From: Nocardioides ferulae
Lineage (GTDB): Bacteria > Actinomycetota > Actinomycetes > Propionibacteriales > Nocardioidaceae
Length of the DNA stretch: 64,000 nucleotides
Direction: 5' to 3'
Assembly (NCBI RefSeq): GCF_003660455.1
Contig: NZ_QZVR01000014.1
Span: 1 to 64,000, forward strand
The notes beneath the pieces were generated by a model. That model was not told where the DNA came from. It made no database searches and was given only the letters and a program-made list of their open reading frames with translations. Made by a program: the position numbers and the translations under genes. Below, piece after piece: positions 27,209-37,960 of the stretch. Within the stretch, counting starts at the first letter, position 1, and the number at the start of each line of letters is the position of its first letter.

Positions 27209-27420
27209 GCGAGAGCCGGACCTTCGAGCACCCCGACATCGTGCTGTGTCCCGGCGGGCCGATGCTGCTGCGCGGGGACCACGTGATCCAGGACGCCGAC
27301 GGCGTCAGTCACCGCACCGAGCGGCCGGTCAGCGCCGTCTGCCGCTGCAGTCGCTCGGCGAGTCTCCCGTGGTGCGACGGCACGCACAAGGTGCTGCCGG
27401 AGAAGCTGCGGCCGACCTGA
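27205..27420 (+). CDS. CDGSH iron-sulfur domain protein
   Basis: 71 residues from a GTG overlapping the previous stop. It contains VCRCSRSASLPWCDGTHK, matching the CDGSH 2Fe-2S signature (C-x-C-x2-S-x3-P-x-C-D-G-x-H) with three Cys and one His ligand. Small single-CDGSH proteins transfer electrons or clusters. Its coupling to the HDO-type gene suggests it supplies electrons to that enzyme. Confidence 0.88.
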   Translation: MSESRTFEHPDIVLCPGGPMLLRGDHVIQDADGVSHRTERPVSAVCRCSRSASLPWCDGTHKVLPEKLRPT

Positions 27421-27466
27421 GCCCGAGCCCGGCGACACCCTGGGTCAGCTTGAGGGCCAGACGGGG

Positions 27467-27529
27467 TTAGAACGCCGCGAGCGCCGTGGTGTCCGGGCAG
27501 TCGATGATGAAGTCGGTGAGGCGCAGCAT
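27467..27529 (-). pseudogene. Remnant of a VOC/glyoxalase-like gene (N-terminal 20 codons)
   Basis: A 20-residue open frame MLRLTDFIIDCPDTTALAAF followed by TAA. This reads like the first beta strand and helix of a glyoxalase-like (VOC, Glyoxalase_6) protein, where the sequence would go on as Tyr-x-x-Leu-x-Gly. Nothing comparable follows in any frame, so it is probably a truncated relic left by deletion between the CDGSH gene and the methyltransferase gene. Confidence is limited by its shortness. Confidence 0.4.
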
Positions 27530-27558
27530 CCTGTGATCTTGCCACGAGCCGGGCAGGC

Positions 27559-28224
27559 TCAGGGCTGGTCCAGCCGGGCCAGCACCCCTCTCTCGAACCG
27601 GCGGATCTCGCCCAGCGTCAACGACCCGAGCCCGGCCAGGCCCTGGCCGATCCGCTCGGCCTGCGCCAGGCTGCCCAGCTGCAGCACCGCGGAGCCGCCG
27701 GGAAGCAGGTGGGCGGAGGCGGCGGCCACACAGGCCCAGGCCACGTCGAGGCCGTCGTCGCCGCCGTCGATCGCGAGCAGCGGGTCCTCCGGGAACCGGT
27801 TCGTCTCGGTGCGGCGGACCCAGGGCGGGTCGGCGATCACGACCGAGAACCGTTCGCCGGCTGCCAGCACCTCGTCGATGCGCCCCTCGCGCACCTCGAC
27901 CAGGTCGGCGATGCCTGCGGCCGCCGCGTTGCGGCGGGTGAAGTCGCAGGCCACCGGGTTGAGGTCGACGGCGACCAGTCGCCGGCGGACCAGGGCGGCG
28001 GCGAGGAGGCCGATGTGGCCGGCGCCGGTGCACAGCTCCAGCATCGGGCCCTCGGGCGCGCTCCCGGCGAGCTCGGCGGCCCACTCCGACTGGGCCGCGG
28101 TCCACGGGCGTGGTCGCAGCACCCGCTCGTCGAAGGCGATGTCGAGCTGTGGGCCGTCACCGGCGAGCGGGCCGAACCTCAGCCGCTCCTCGACCGGGGT
28201 GTCGGCGGCGGAGGAGAGGGTCAT
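27559..28224 (-). CDS. SAM-dependent methyltransferase with DPPW motif
   Basis: 221 residues. The SAM site is MLELCTGAGHIGLLAAALV, with an acidic VAVDLNP at the end of strand 2, and the catalytic loop VVIADPPWV is of the (D/N)PPY type used for amino-group methylation on RNA, DNA or protein glutamine (HemK/RsmC-like). A short N-terminal part ends with RPRPWTAAQSEWAAEL. The target is unknown. Its ATG overlaps the end of the desaturase-like gene by four bases, so it is the last gene of a three-gene operon. Confidence 0.8.
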   Translation of the reverse strand: MTLSSAADTPVEERLRFGPLAGDGPQLDIAFDERVLRPRPWTAAQSEWAAELAGSAPEGPMLELCTGAGHIGLLAAALVRRRLVAVDLNPVACDFTRRNAAAAGIADLVEVREGRIDEVLAAGERFSVVIADPPWVRRTETNRFPEDPLLAIDGGDDGLDVAWACVAAASAHLLPGGSAVLQLGSLAQAERIGQGLAGLGSLTLGEIRRFERGVLARLDQP

Positions 28225-29840
28225 GGTGCGGTCCTGTCGACTCGGGTGAGCAGGGCCCGGGGGCCGTAGCGGCGCAGCCGGTCGTGCAGCAGCGCGGCCC
28301 GGGCGGCGTTCATGCCGGGGGCGCCGTGCACGCCGCCGCCGGGGTGCGCCGAGGCCGAGCCGAGGTAGAGCCCCCGGACCGGTGTCTCGGCGCGACCCAG
28401 GCCCGGAATCGGCCGGAAGAAGAGCTCCTGCTGGATCTGGGCGGTGCCGCCGTTGATGGCTCCGCCGACCAGGTTGGCGTCGCGAGCCTCGAGCTCGCGA
28501 GGTCCCAGGATGCGGCGCGACAGGATCCGCGACCCGAAGCCCGGAGCCAGCCGTTCGATCCGGGCCTGCATCCGGTCGGCGAACCGTTCGCAGTCGTCGC
28601 GGTCCCAGACGCCGCGCACGCTCCCGTCGCCGGCATCGCGCACCGACTGCTGCGGAACGTGGGTGTAGGCCCACAGCGACTCGGTGCCGGCGGGGGAGCG
28701 GGTCGGGTCGCTGGTGGTCATCTGCCCGGCGAGCATGAACGGTGCGGCGGGGATGGTGTGCGAGGTGACCTGGTTGAGCGCTTCCGACATCTGCTCGACG
28801 GAGTCGGCGACGTGGAAGGTGCCCGGTGCGTGAGCCGGCGACTGGGCCCACGGGATGGGGCCCGAGAGCGCCCAGTCGACCTTGACCGTTCCGGGGTCGA
28901 GCTGGAAGTGGCGCATCCCGCGGACGGTGCGGGCCGGAAGGGCCTCGAGCGGCACCAGGCCGCCGTAGAGGTTCGAAGCGACCACGTCGGCGACGACGGC
29001 CTTGTCGGCGGCGAACCGTTGGCCGTCGCGGGTGCGGACGGCGACCGCGCGGCCGTCGGCGACCTCGACCGCGGTCACCTCCGCGTCGCACTGGATCTCT
29101 CCGCCGAGTGCGCGCACCCGTCGGGCGAGCGCCTGGGTCAACTCACCGGCGCCGCCCTCGGGGACCGGGAAGCCGACCGTCTGGCCGAGCATGGTCATCA
29201 CGATGCCCATCAGGCCGGACCCCGCGGCGTTGAGCGGGATGTCGGCGTGGCCGGCGTTGCCGGCGAGCAGGATGCTCGGCGCGAAGCCCTCGAACCGCTG
29301 ACGGCCGATGTCGGCGACCGGGGTGAGCAGCGTCTTCACGAACTCCAGTCCACCGACCCGACGCAGCTTGGCGAGAGCGGAGAGCCCGGGTCGCACCGGC
29401 GGGAAGGGGGTGAGCAGCGCCTGCACGAGGTGCTCGCCGATGACGTCCCACTCGGCGCAGAGCTCGAGCCAGGCGTCGCCGTCGCCGGGCTGCTGCTCCT
29501 CCATCAGCGCGGCCGTCACCTGCCGGTCGCGGTGCAGCACCGCCCACCGGCCGTCCGGGAGGGGATGACCGAGCACGGCGGGGGCGTGCAACCAGCGCAG
29601 GCCATGCTCCTCGAGACCGAAGCCGCGGATCGTGCGCGAGGTGGCGGCCAGCGGATAGAACGCGCTGAACGTGTCGTGCACGAAGTCGGGGTGCACCTCC
29701 CGGTCGCTGCGCACCGCGCCGCCGACGTCGGGCTGGGCCTCGAGCACCAGCACCGACCAGCCCTGGTCGATCAGGTGGTTGGCCGCCACCAGGCCGTTCG
29801 GACCGGCGCCGACGACGACGGCATCGTAGGAGCGGGTCAC
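28221..29840 (-). CDS. CrtI/RetSat-like FAD-dependent oxidoreductase
   Basis: 539 residues from GTG. The N-terminal dinucleotide-binding loop is VVVGAGPNGLVAANHL, with WSVLVLEAQPDVGGAVRS as the second FAD contact. The C-terminal ETPVRGLYLGSASAHPGGGVHGAPGMNAA is the phytoene desaturase-type FAD/tail motif. This large family includes carotenoid desaturases, isomerases and retinol saturase-like enzymes; no other carotenoid genes are in the window, so the substrate is open. It lies between SRPBCC and methyltransferase genes in one operon. Confidence 0.85.
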   Translation of the reverse strand: MTRSYDAVVVGAGPNGLVAANHLIDQGWSVLVLEAQPDVGGAVRSDREVHPDFVHDTFSAFYPLAATSRTIRGFGLEEHGLRWLHAPAVLGHPLPDGRWAVLHRDRQVTAALMEEQQPGDGDAWLELCAEWDVIGEHLVQALLTPFPPVRPGLSALAKLRRVGGLEFVKTLLTPVADIGRQRFEGFAPSILLAGNAGHADIPLNAAGSGLMGIVMTMLGQTVGFPVPEGGAGELTQALARRVRALGGEIQCDAEVTAVEVADGRAVAVRTRDGQRFAADKAVVADVVASNLYGGLVPLEALPARTVRGMRHFQLDPGTVKVDWALSGPIPWAQSPAHAPGTFHVADSVEQMSEALNQVTSHTIPAAPFMLAGQMTTSDPTRSPAGTESLWAYTHVPQQSVRDAGDGSVRGVWDRDDCERFADRMQARIERLAPGFGSRILSRRILGPRELEARDANLVGGAINGGTAQIQQELFFRPIPGLGRAETPVRGLYLGSASAHPGGGVHGAPGMNAARAALLHDRLRRYGPRALLTRVDRTAP

Positions 29841-29847
29841 CGGCGAC

Positions 29848-30285
29848 TCACTTCGCCCGGCGCTCGACGAGGAACGACAGCCGGCGCAGCGCCTCGACGT
29901 TGCGCCAGTGCAGCTGGACGTCGCGCAGCGGCTTGGGCATCAGCCGCCCGGGACCGGAGCAGGCGTCCTCCTCGATGGTCACCTCGGTGTCGGTGCCGAC
30001 CGGACGCAGCCGGAGCACCACGTCGGCCTCGCCGGCGGGCCACGCCCGCGCTCGGAGCCGCAGCAGGCTCGGCGGCTGGCACTCCACCACCGAGGTGGTG
30101 TCGTCGATCAGCAGCGGCCAGCTGCCCACCGAGTGGTGGAGCCGGGCGCCGTGCTCGGGCCAGTGGTCGTCGACCTCACGCATCCGGGAGGCACCGACGA
30201 CCCACAGTGGGTAGAGCCAGCCGTCGGAGAGCACCTCCCAGACCTGCTCGGGCGTCGCCTTCATGACTCGGGTGTTGGTGCTCAT
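29848..30285 (-). CDS. SRPBCC (START/Bet v1-like) family protein
   Basis: 145 residues beginning MSTNTRVMKATPEQVWEVLSDGWLYPLWVVG, the usual opening of polyketide cyclase/START-like proteins, with later VVECQPPSLLRLRARAWPAGEADVVL strands and a C-terminal LLPKPL-type helix. These proteins bind hydrophobic ligands in a large cavity. A GAGGAG ribosome binding site precedes the ATG. First gene of the SRPBCC-desaturase-methyltransferase operon, which points to handling of a lipophilic or isoprenoid compound. Confidence 0.85.
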   Translation of the reverse strand: MSTNTRVMKATPEQVWEVLSDGWLYPLWVVGASRMREVDDHWPEHGARLHHSVGSWPLLIDDTTSVVECQPPSLLRLRARAWPAGEADVVLRLRPVGTDTEVTIEEDACSGPGRLMPKPLRDVQLHWRNVEALRRLSFLVERRAK

Positions 30286-30295
30286 CGAGTGCTCC

Positions 30296-30478
30296 TCACG
30301 CCGCGTGGACCACGGCCGCGGGGCCGCCCAGCCGCCTGGAGTCGGGCTGTTCGGTGGTGTCGTCGGTGTCGTCCCCGGCCAGGAGGCCGATCAGCAGCAT
30401 GGCGCCCAGGCCGACCACGATCAGGCCGATCACGAGCGCGAACACGATCGTGCGACGCGAGTCCTGCTGTTCGGGCAT
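30296..30478 (-). CDS. Small single-pass membrane protein
   Basis: 60 residues, with GAGGAGAA six bases before the ATG. A short polar N-terminus (MPEQQDSRRT), one membrane segment (IVFALVIGLIVVGLGAMLLIGLL) and a charged tail GDDTDDTTEQPDSRR. An ATG 63 bases upstream lacks a good ribosome binding site. Family not recognised. It lies just upstream of the SRPBCC operon and may be co-transcribed with it (10-base gap). Confidence 0.6.
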   Translation of the reverse strand: MPEQQDSRRTIVFALVIGLIVVGLGAMLLIGLLAGDDTDDTTEQPDSRRLGGPAAVVHAA

Positions 30479-30635
30479 GGGCGTTCTCCTCTGCTGCGCG
30501 GGGGTGTGCAGCCGACCTGTACCCGCCGGGGTTCGCGACAATCGGGACCGGCTCGCCCGGTCTGGTCACACCGGGCCCCGGCGGCGCACCGGGTCCCCGT
30601 CGCGGACGCCAGGGGCGCGGGGAGCGGACGTGGGT

Positions 30636-30641
30636 TACCCT
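30636..30641 (+). promoter_or_regulatory. -10-like hexamer for the leuA transcript
   Basis: TACCCT ten bases before the ATG of the leader peptide, so the transcript probably begins at or within a few bases of the leader start codon. No convincing -35 was seen. Confidence 0.45.
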
Positions 30642-30651
30642 GGTCGTCGTC

Positions 30652-32548
<1,897 letters not shown>

Positions 32549-32567
32549 CCGACTCTGCTGATCGGGG

Positions 32568-35369
32568 TCAGCGGGCCGCCAGCGGCAGCCGCACGGTCAC
32601 GGTGGTGCCCCGGCCGGGGTCCGAGGCGACGGCGATCTCGCCGTCGTGCGCCTTGACGATCGCGTCCACGATCGACAGGCCCAGGCCGGTGCCCTGGATC
32701 GCCAGCTTCTGGGTGATCGAGGAGCGGAAGAACTTGGTGAACAGCCCCGCCTGCTCCGCCACCGGGATGCCGATGCCGGTGTCGCGCACCTCGAGCACGG
32801 CGTGGGTGCGGTCGGCGCCGAGGCGGCAGCTCACCGAGCCGCCGTCCGCGGTGAACTTGACGGCGTTGCTGAGCAGGTTCATCAGGACCCGCTCGAGCTG
32901 CACGGGGTCTCCGGTCACCAGCACCGGGTGGGGCACGACCTCGAAGGCGACCTCGAGCCGGCGCCCGGTGAGCAGGGGCTTGAGGGACTCCTCGCTGGCG
33001 TGCACGGTGGCGGCCAGGTCGTGGGTCTCCCGCTCCCATCGGGTGTTGCCGCCGTCGAGCCCGCTGAGCACCAGCAGGTCGTTGCACAGCACGATCAGGC
33101 GCTGACCGTTGCGGGCGATGGTGCCGAGCATCGACTGCTGTTCGGGCCGCGGCTCGACGATCGAGCCGTCGAGCAGCATCTCGGTGTAGCCCACGATGCT
33201 GGTGACCGGCGTGCGCAGCTCGTGGGAGACCGTCGAGACGAACTCGTTCTTGGCCTCGTCCAGCGCGCGCAGCCGATCCACGGCCTCGCGCTCCTTCTCC
33301 AGCGCGGTCACGAGGAGCTCCTGGCTGTGCCGCTGCTCGGTCACGTCGCGGCCGACGCACAGGAAGCCGACGTTGACCGCGGAGGAGTCCTCGGCGGCCG
33401 ACAGCGACATCGACACGATGGAGCGCCGTCCGGTGCGGGACACCCAGGTCCAGTCGCCCGCTCCGCCCTCGCCGGTGACCTGGATCTCCGCGAGCAGGAG
33501 GGCCAGCGCCTGGTCAGCGTCGGTGGCGCTGGTGCGCTCGAGGAGCTCGGCGTGGTCGAGGATCCGGTGGAACGGGCTGCCCACCAGCTCCTGCTCCTCG
33601 AAACCGAGCAACTGCCGGGCGCCGGTGTTGGCGACCGTGATCCGGCCGTCGGAGCCGATGCCGATCAGCGCGGTGCTGATGGCCGCCTGCATCAGGTGGG
33701 TCACCAGGCCGGCCGAGGCGCGTTCGGCGGTGACGTCGACGCCGGTGATCACGACGTACGTCGCGAAGCCGAGCTCGTCGCGGACCACGTTGCTGTTCCA
33801 GACGATCCGCATCCGCTCACCGCTGCTGGCGACGGCGTCGCCCTCTCGGACGACGGGCGCGCCGGACCGGTTGGGCCAGAGCAGCAGGGCCTGCAGGTCC
33901 GCCGGGGACGTGGCGGCGAGCGGGGTGTCCCAGACCGGGCGTCCGACCAGGTCGTCCGCGGCGTAGCCGGTCAGATCGGTGGTGGCCGCGTTGACCCGCA
34001 CGATCCTGCCCTCGAGGTCGGTGAGCAGGATGATGCAGGCGGTGGTGTCGAGGGTGGCGCTGGTCAGCTTCTCCGCAGACTCCAGTCGCCGGCGCGCGTC
34101 GTACTCCGCGGTGACGTCGAGCAACTGGGCGGAGAACACCGGGTGCCGGCCGCCCGAGAGCAGGGACAGGGCGAGGTTGACCCGGCCGTGACGGCGCTCG
34201 GTCACGGCACCGAGGTCGGCCTGGCCGCGCCAGCCGTCCAGGGAGCCCTCGGCGAGCCGGCGGGAGACCCCCAGCAGCTCGTCGTGGCGGAGCACCTCGT
34301 CGAGGGCGCAGCCCATCAGGCGTTCGCGACGGCCGCCCAACATCGCGACCGCCGCGTGGTTGAGGTCGACCACCCGCAGCCGGTCGCCGTCGCTGGACAG
34401 GAACAGCATCCCCGAGAGCGACTCGGTGAAGTTGCGCCGGAACAGTCGCTCGTCGGCGCTGATCCGGCGCAGCAACGCCGCGCGCTGCTGGACCGCGATC
34501 GCCAGCGGCAGGCTGAGCAGCGCGGTGACGAGCATGTAGGCCTGGGTGAGTGAGCCGGCGGCCTGGGCGCCGATGTCGTCGAGCAGCGACGGCACGCCGA
34601 ACGGTCCGGACTCCCGCGAGCTCAGCAGCGACACCGCCAACCCCAGGAAGGCCAACTGCCAGCTCACCACCCGCACGTCGAACCGGAGCGCCGCCCAGAC
34701 CGGGAACAGCAGCGGTACGAAGGTCAGCGGGAGGTGCTGCTCGGGGCCGAAGACGAGCAGGGTGGTGAGACCGAGCGCCGCGCACTGGACGGCCAGCTCG
34801 GCACCACGTCCCCGCCGGCGCTCCTGACCGAAGGTGAGCGCCACGGGGACCAGCACCAACACCGCGGCGCCGTGGGAGGCCACGATCGACCCGAACGTGG
34901 CCAGGACCGCGCCGTCGGACCAGCCGAGCAGCGGCGCGGCGCCGATGAACACGGCGGCGGTCGCGCCGCCGACAACGGAAGCCAGCAGCAGGCGCAGGAA
35001 GTCGTCCTGGCCCTCCAGACGTGGGCGGTCCGTGGCCTGGCGCAGCACGTAGCCGGCGACGACCGCCTCGGTCGCGTTGCCGACGCCGTAGAGCACCGCG
35101 GCCGGGATCTCGCGTCCGCCCGCCGCGTTCGCGACGACGCTCAGCCCGACGACGAGCAGCCAGAGCAGCGGCCACCGGCGGTGGGGGGAGAAGCAGAACA
35201 GCGCGACCGTGATCCCCGCGGCGGGCCAGAAGGTGGCGACCGGAGCGCCCTCGTGGGAGAGGATCACCGAGGTGGTTCCGACCGCGAGGATCGCCAGCAG
35301 TACGAGGAGCGTGACCGGCCAGCCGACGGCCCGAGCGGTCACCTTCTCCACCGGTCCAGTGTCGAGCAT
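32568..35369 (-). CDS. MASE1-PAS hybrid-type sensor histidine kinase (orphan)
   Basis: 933 residues. The N-terminal third (about 300 residues) has eight or more membrane segments of MASE1 type (FWPAAGITVALFCFSPHRRW and later SFLP-type loops). Three to four PAS domains follow (for example the SLSGMLFLSSDGDRLRVVDLN, NSNVVRDELGFATYVVITG and GSDGRITVANTGARQLLG regions), then a HisKA box with STVSHELRTPVTSIVGYTEM and a HATPase with LMNLLSNAVKFT, VRDTGIGIP and GTGLGLSIV. A complete kinase whose signal is unknown; no response regulator is encoded nearby, so it must act on a distant partner. Convergent with leuA. Confidence 0.88.
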   Translation of the reverse strand: MLDTGPVEKVTARAVGWPVTLLVLLAILAVGTTSVILSHEGAPVATFWPAAGITVALFCFSPHRRWPLLWLLVVGLSVVANAAGGREIPAAVLYGVGNATEAVVAGYVLRQATDRPRLEGQDDFLRLLLASVVGGATAAVFIGAAPLLGWSDGAVLATFGSIVASHGAAVLVLVPVALTFGQERRRGRGAELAVQCAALGLTTLLVFGPEQHLPLTFVPLLFPVWAALRFDVRVVSWQLAFLGLAVSLLSSRESGPFGVPSLLDDIGAQAAGSLTQAYMLVTALLSLPLAIAVQQRAALLRRISADERLFRRNFTESLSGMLFLSSDGDRLRVVDLNHAAVAMLGGRRERLMGCALDEVLRHDELLGVSRRLAEGSLDGWRGQADLGAVTERRHGRVNLALSLLSGGRHPVFSAQLLDVTAEYDARRRLESAEKLTSATLDTTACIILLTDLEGRIVRVNAATTDLTGYAADDLVGRPVWDTPLAATSPADLQALLLWPNRSGAPVVREGDAVASSGERMRIVWNSNVVRDELGFATYVVITGVDVTAERASAGLVTHLMQAAISTALIGIGSDGRITVANTGARQLLGFEEQELVGSPFHRILDHAELLERTSATDADQALALLLAEIQVTGEGGAGDWTWVSRTGRRSIVSMSLSAAEDSSAVNVGFLCVGRDVTEQRHSQELLVTALEKEREAVDRLRALDEAKNEFVSTVSHELRTPVTSIVGYTEMLLDGSIVEPRPEQQSMLGTIARNGQRLIVLCNDLLVLSGLDGGNTRWERETHDLAATVHASEESLKPLLTGRRLEVAFEVVPHPVLVTGDPVQLERVLMNLLSNAVKFTADGGSVSCRLGADRTHAVLEVRDTGIGIPVAEQAGLFTKFFRSSITQKLAIQGTGLGLSIVDAIVKAHDGEIAVASDPGRGTTVTVRLPLAAR

Positions 35370-35438
35370 CAGGGCGTCTACGGTGTGGCTTTTGCCGGAC
35401 CTGCCCTACACGCCCGTGTGGCCCGGCCCGAAGGCGGC

Positions 35439-35444
35439 TACGCT
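35439..35444 (+). promoter_or_regulatory. -10-like hexamer for the alpha/beta hydrolase gene
   Basis: TACGCT seven bases before the ATG at 35452; leaderless-type spacing. Confidence 0.4.
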
Positions 35445-35451
35445 GCGCGAC

Positions 35452-36306
35452 ATGCTGGTCTCCGAGCGCATCGGTCAGTTCTTCGTCGAGACCGACTCCG
35501 GTCGCGACCGGCTCGAGTACACCGAGTACGGCTCCGGAGACGCCTGGGTGGTCCTGCTGCACGGGCAGCTGATGCCACGCCGGATGCACCAGCCCCTGGC
35601 CCGGGCGCTGGCCGCCGAAGGGCTGCACGTGGTGACCCTCGACCTGCTGGGACACGGCCGCTCCGACCGTCCCGCCGACCCGCTGCTCTACTCGATGACC
35701 GCGTTCGCCGAGCAGGTGGTCGCGCTGCTGGACCACCTCGGCGCGCCGCAGGCGGTGATCGGCGGAACCTCGCTGGGAGCGAACGTGTCGCTGGAGGTGG
35801 CGGTGCTCGCACCGGCGCGGGTGCGCGGGCTGATCTTGGAGATGCCGGTCCTCAACAACGCCCTGGAGGCGGGCATCCTCGCGTTCGGACCGTTGCTGTT
35901 CGCCGCCCGGTTCCTGCCGTTCACCGTCAACGCGGTGCGTCGGCTGACCCGACCGGTGCCGCGCGGCATCGTGCCGTTCTGGGTCGGCATCGGTCTCGAC
36001 ACCTGCGACCAGCGCCCGGCCGCCCTCGGCGCAGCCGTGCACGGCATCTTCTTCGGCCGGATCGCGCCGTCGGCGAAGGAGCGGCGCGGCATCCGCGCCC
36101 CCGCCCTGGTCGTCGGCCATCCGGCCGACCCGATCCATCCCGCCGCCGACGCGGCGATGCTCGCCGACGAGCTGCCGCACGCGACGTTCGTCAAGGCCCG
36201 CAGCATCGTGGAGTGGCGCAGCCGCCCCGAGCGGCTCAACCACGAGGCGTCCACCTTCGCGCTCGGGTGCTGGAAGGCGCAGCGCCGCCGCCGCGCCGGC
36301 GGTTGA
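35452..36306 (+). CDS. Alpha/beta fold hydrolase
   Basis: 284 residues. Oxyanion-hole segment VVLLHGQLMPRRM, then LDLLGHGRSDRP and the nucleophile elbow IGGTSLGANVSLE (G-x-S-x-G, Ser near residue 108). A late Asp in GHPADPIHP (near residue 227) and a C-terminal His in LNHEAS (near 264) complete a plausible Ser-Asp-His triad. Likely an esterase, lipase or peroxidase-like hydrolase; substrate unknown. Followed 43 bases on by recO. The long in-frame extension upstream is not coding-like. Confidence 0.85.
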   Translation: MLVSERIGQFFVETDSGRDRLEYTEYGSGDAWVVLLHGQLMPRRMHQPLARALAAEGLHVVTLDLLGHGRSDRPADPLLYSMTAFAEQVVALLDHLGAPQAVIGGTSLGANVSLEVAVLAPARVRGLILEMPVLNNALEAGILAFGPLLFAARFLPFTVNAVRRLTRPVPRGIVPFWVGIGLDTCDQRPAALGAAVHGIFFGRIAPSAKERRGIRAPALVVGHPADPIHPAADAAMLADELPHATFVKARSIVEWRSRPERLNHEASTFALGCWKAQRRRRAGG

Positions 36307-36337
36307 GCCGGAGCCGGCTCCGGCGGTCCGGGGTTGG

Positions 36338-36343
36338 CACAAT
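36338..36343 (+). promoter_or_regulatory. -10-like hexamer for recO
   Basis: CACAAT six bases before the GTG at 36350; leaderless-type spacing. Confidence 0.4.
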
Positions 36344-36349
36344 GGCCGG

Positions 36350-37078
36350 GTGCCGCTCTACCGCGACGAGGCGATCGTGCTGCGCACCCACAAGCTGGGC
36401 GAGGCCGACCGGATCATCACGCTGCTCACCCGCCAGCACGGCCGGGTGCGTGCGGTCGCGCGCGGAGTCCGGCGGACCACCTCTCGCTTCGGGTCGCGGC
36501 TGGAGCCGTTCACCCACGTCGACCTGCAGCTGGCCGAGGGCCGCAGCCTCGACACGATCACCCAGGCCGAGACGCTGAGCCCCTTCTCGGCGGGACTCGG
36601 CAGCGAGTACGACCGCTACACCGCCGGCACCGTGATGCTCGAGACCGCCGAGCGGCTGGCCGCCGAGGAGCGGGAGCCATCGGTCCAGCAGTTCCTGCTC
36701 CTGGTCGGCGGGCTGCGGGCGATGGCCTCCGGCGAGCGGAAGCCGGGGCAGGTGCTCGACTCCTACCTGCTGCGCTCGCTGGCGGTCGCGGGCTACGCGC
36801 CGTCCTTCGCCCACTGCGCGCGCTGCGGCCTGGAGGGCCCCCACCGGTGGTTCAACCCGTCGATGGGCGGCGTGCTGTGCGCGACCTGCCGGGTCCCGGG
36901 CTCGGCCAGCCCCGCCAACGAGACCGTCGTGGTCCTCGGCGCGCTGCTGGCCGGTGACTGGCCCGTGGTCGAGGCCGCCGACCCACGGCACCTGAAGGAG
37001 GCCAGCACCCTTGTCGCGGCGTACCTCGCCTGGCACCTCGAGCGCGGGCTCCGCTCGATGGCCTACGTCGAGCGCTGA
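36350..37078 (+). CDS. recO: DNA repair protein RecO
   Basis: 242 residues from GTG. The N-terminal OB fold begins MPLYRDEAIVLRTHKLGEAD, followed by the helical domain and a four-cysteine zinc site (CARCGLEGP and LCATCR, near residues 148-185). RecO loads RecA onto SSB-coated DNA in gap repair and anneals strands (family knowledge). The recO-uppS order is conserved in Actinobacteria. Confidence 0.95.
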   Translation: MPLYRDEAIVLRTHKLGEADRIITLLTRQHGRVRAVARGVRRTTSRFGSRLEPFTHVDLQLAEGRSLDTITQAETLSPFSAGLGSEYDRYTAGTVMLETAERLAAEEREPSVQQFLLLVGGLRAMASGERKPGQVLDSYLLRSLAVAGYAPSFAHCARCGLEGPHRWFNPSMGGVLCATCRVPGSASPANETVVVLGALLAGDWPVVEAADPRHLKEASTLVAAYLAWHLERGLRSMAYVER

Positions 37079-37089
37079 GCCCGGCGCCG

Positions 37090-37095
37090 TAGGCT
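37090..37095 (+). promoter_or_regulatory. -10-like hexamer for the isoprenyl transferase gene
   Basis: TAGGCT seven bases before the GTG at 37103; leaderless-type spacing. Confidence 0.4.
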
Positions 37096-37102
37096 GCCGG
37101 CC

Positions 37103-37870
37103 GTGAGACGCGCGGTCCGGCCACCCACCCCCCACCCCTCGGGAGAGACCCCGCCACAGGTGCCCCGTGAGCTGGTCCCGCGGCACGTGGCGATCGTCAT
37201 GGACGGCAACGGCCGGTGGGCCAAGGAGCGCGGCCTGCCCCGCACCGCTGGGCACGAGCAGGGCGAGAGCTCGCTGTTCGACGTCGTCGAGGGCGCGATC
37301 GAGATCGGCGTGAAGGCGATCTCGGCCTACGCGTTCTCCACTGAGAACTGGTCTCGCTCCCCGGAGGAGGTGCGCTTCCTGATGGGCTTCAACCGGGACG
37401 TCATCCGGCGCCGACGCGACGAGATGCACGAGCTCGGCGTCCGCGTGCGGTGGGCCGGCCGGGCACCGCGGCTGTGGAAGTCGGTGGTCCGTGAACTGCA
37501 GGTCGCCGAGGAGCTGACCCGCGACAACGACGTGCTGACGCTGACGATGTGCGTGAACTACGGGGGCCGGGCGGAGGTCGCCGACGCGGCCCGGTCGATC
37601 GCCCGGGCGGTCGCCGAGGGGCGTCTGAACCCGGACAAGGTGGACGAGAAGGTGTTCGCCCGGCACCTCTACGTGCCCGAGCTCCCCGACGCCGACCTGG
37701 TGTGGCGCACCTCCGGCGAGCAGCGGCTGTCGAACTTCATGCTGTGGCAGGCGGCGTACAGCGAGTTCGTGTTCTCCGACGTCCTCTGGCCCGACGTCGA
37801 CCGGCGCCATCTGTGGGCGGCGATCGACACCTACGCCCGTCGGGACCGGAGGTACGGCAGCGCACGCTGA
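37103..37870 (+). CDS. uppS: Isoprenyl transferase (undecaprenyl/decaprenyl diphosphate synthase type)
   Basis: 255 residues from GTG. The diphosphate-binding HVAIVMDGNGRWAKERG near residue 31 carries the catalytic Asp; AFSTENWSR and the C-terminal RTSGEQRLSNFMLWQAAYSE are the other cis-prenyltransferase signatures. It makes the polyprenyl carrier for peptidoglycan and arabinogalactan-like polymers. Chain length cannot be fixed by sight; in mycobacteria the homologue at this locus (Rv2361c) makes decaprenyl diphosphate. Confidence 0.94.
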   Translation: MRRAVRPPTPHPSGETPPQVPRELVPRHVAIVMDGNGRWAKERGLPRTAGHEQGESSLFDVVEGAIEIGVKAISAYAFSTENWSRSPEEVRFLMGFNRDVIRRRRDEMHELGVRVRWAGRAPRLWKSVVRELQVAEELTRDNDVLTLTMCVNYGGRAEVADAARSIARAVAEGRLNPDKVDEKVFARHLYVPELPDADLVWRTSGEQRLSNFMLWQAAYSEFVFSDVLWPDVDRRHLWAAIDTYARRDRRYGSAR

Positions 37871-37960
37871 GCGGGCCGGCGTCGCAGAATCCGGTGGGGA
37901 GACGTCAGTCACATCACTTCGCTGCGTGGCCTTGGCCGATCTGCGAAGGTGGTCCCTCGC

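Noticed and set aside
33817..36342. Large open frame overlapping the MASE1 kinase and hydrolase genes on the minus strand
   Set aside because: It duplicates the kinase region in another frame; the real kinase frame has clear motifs and better codon use.
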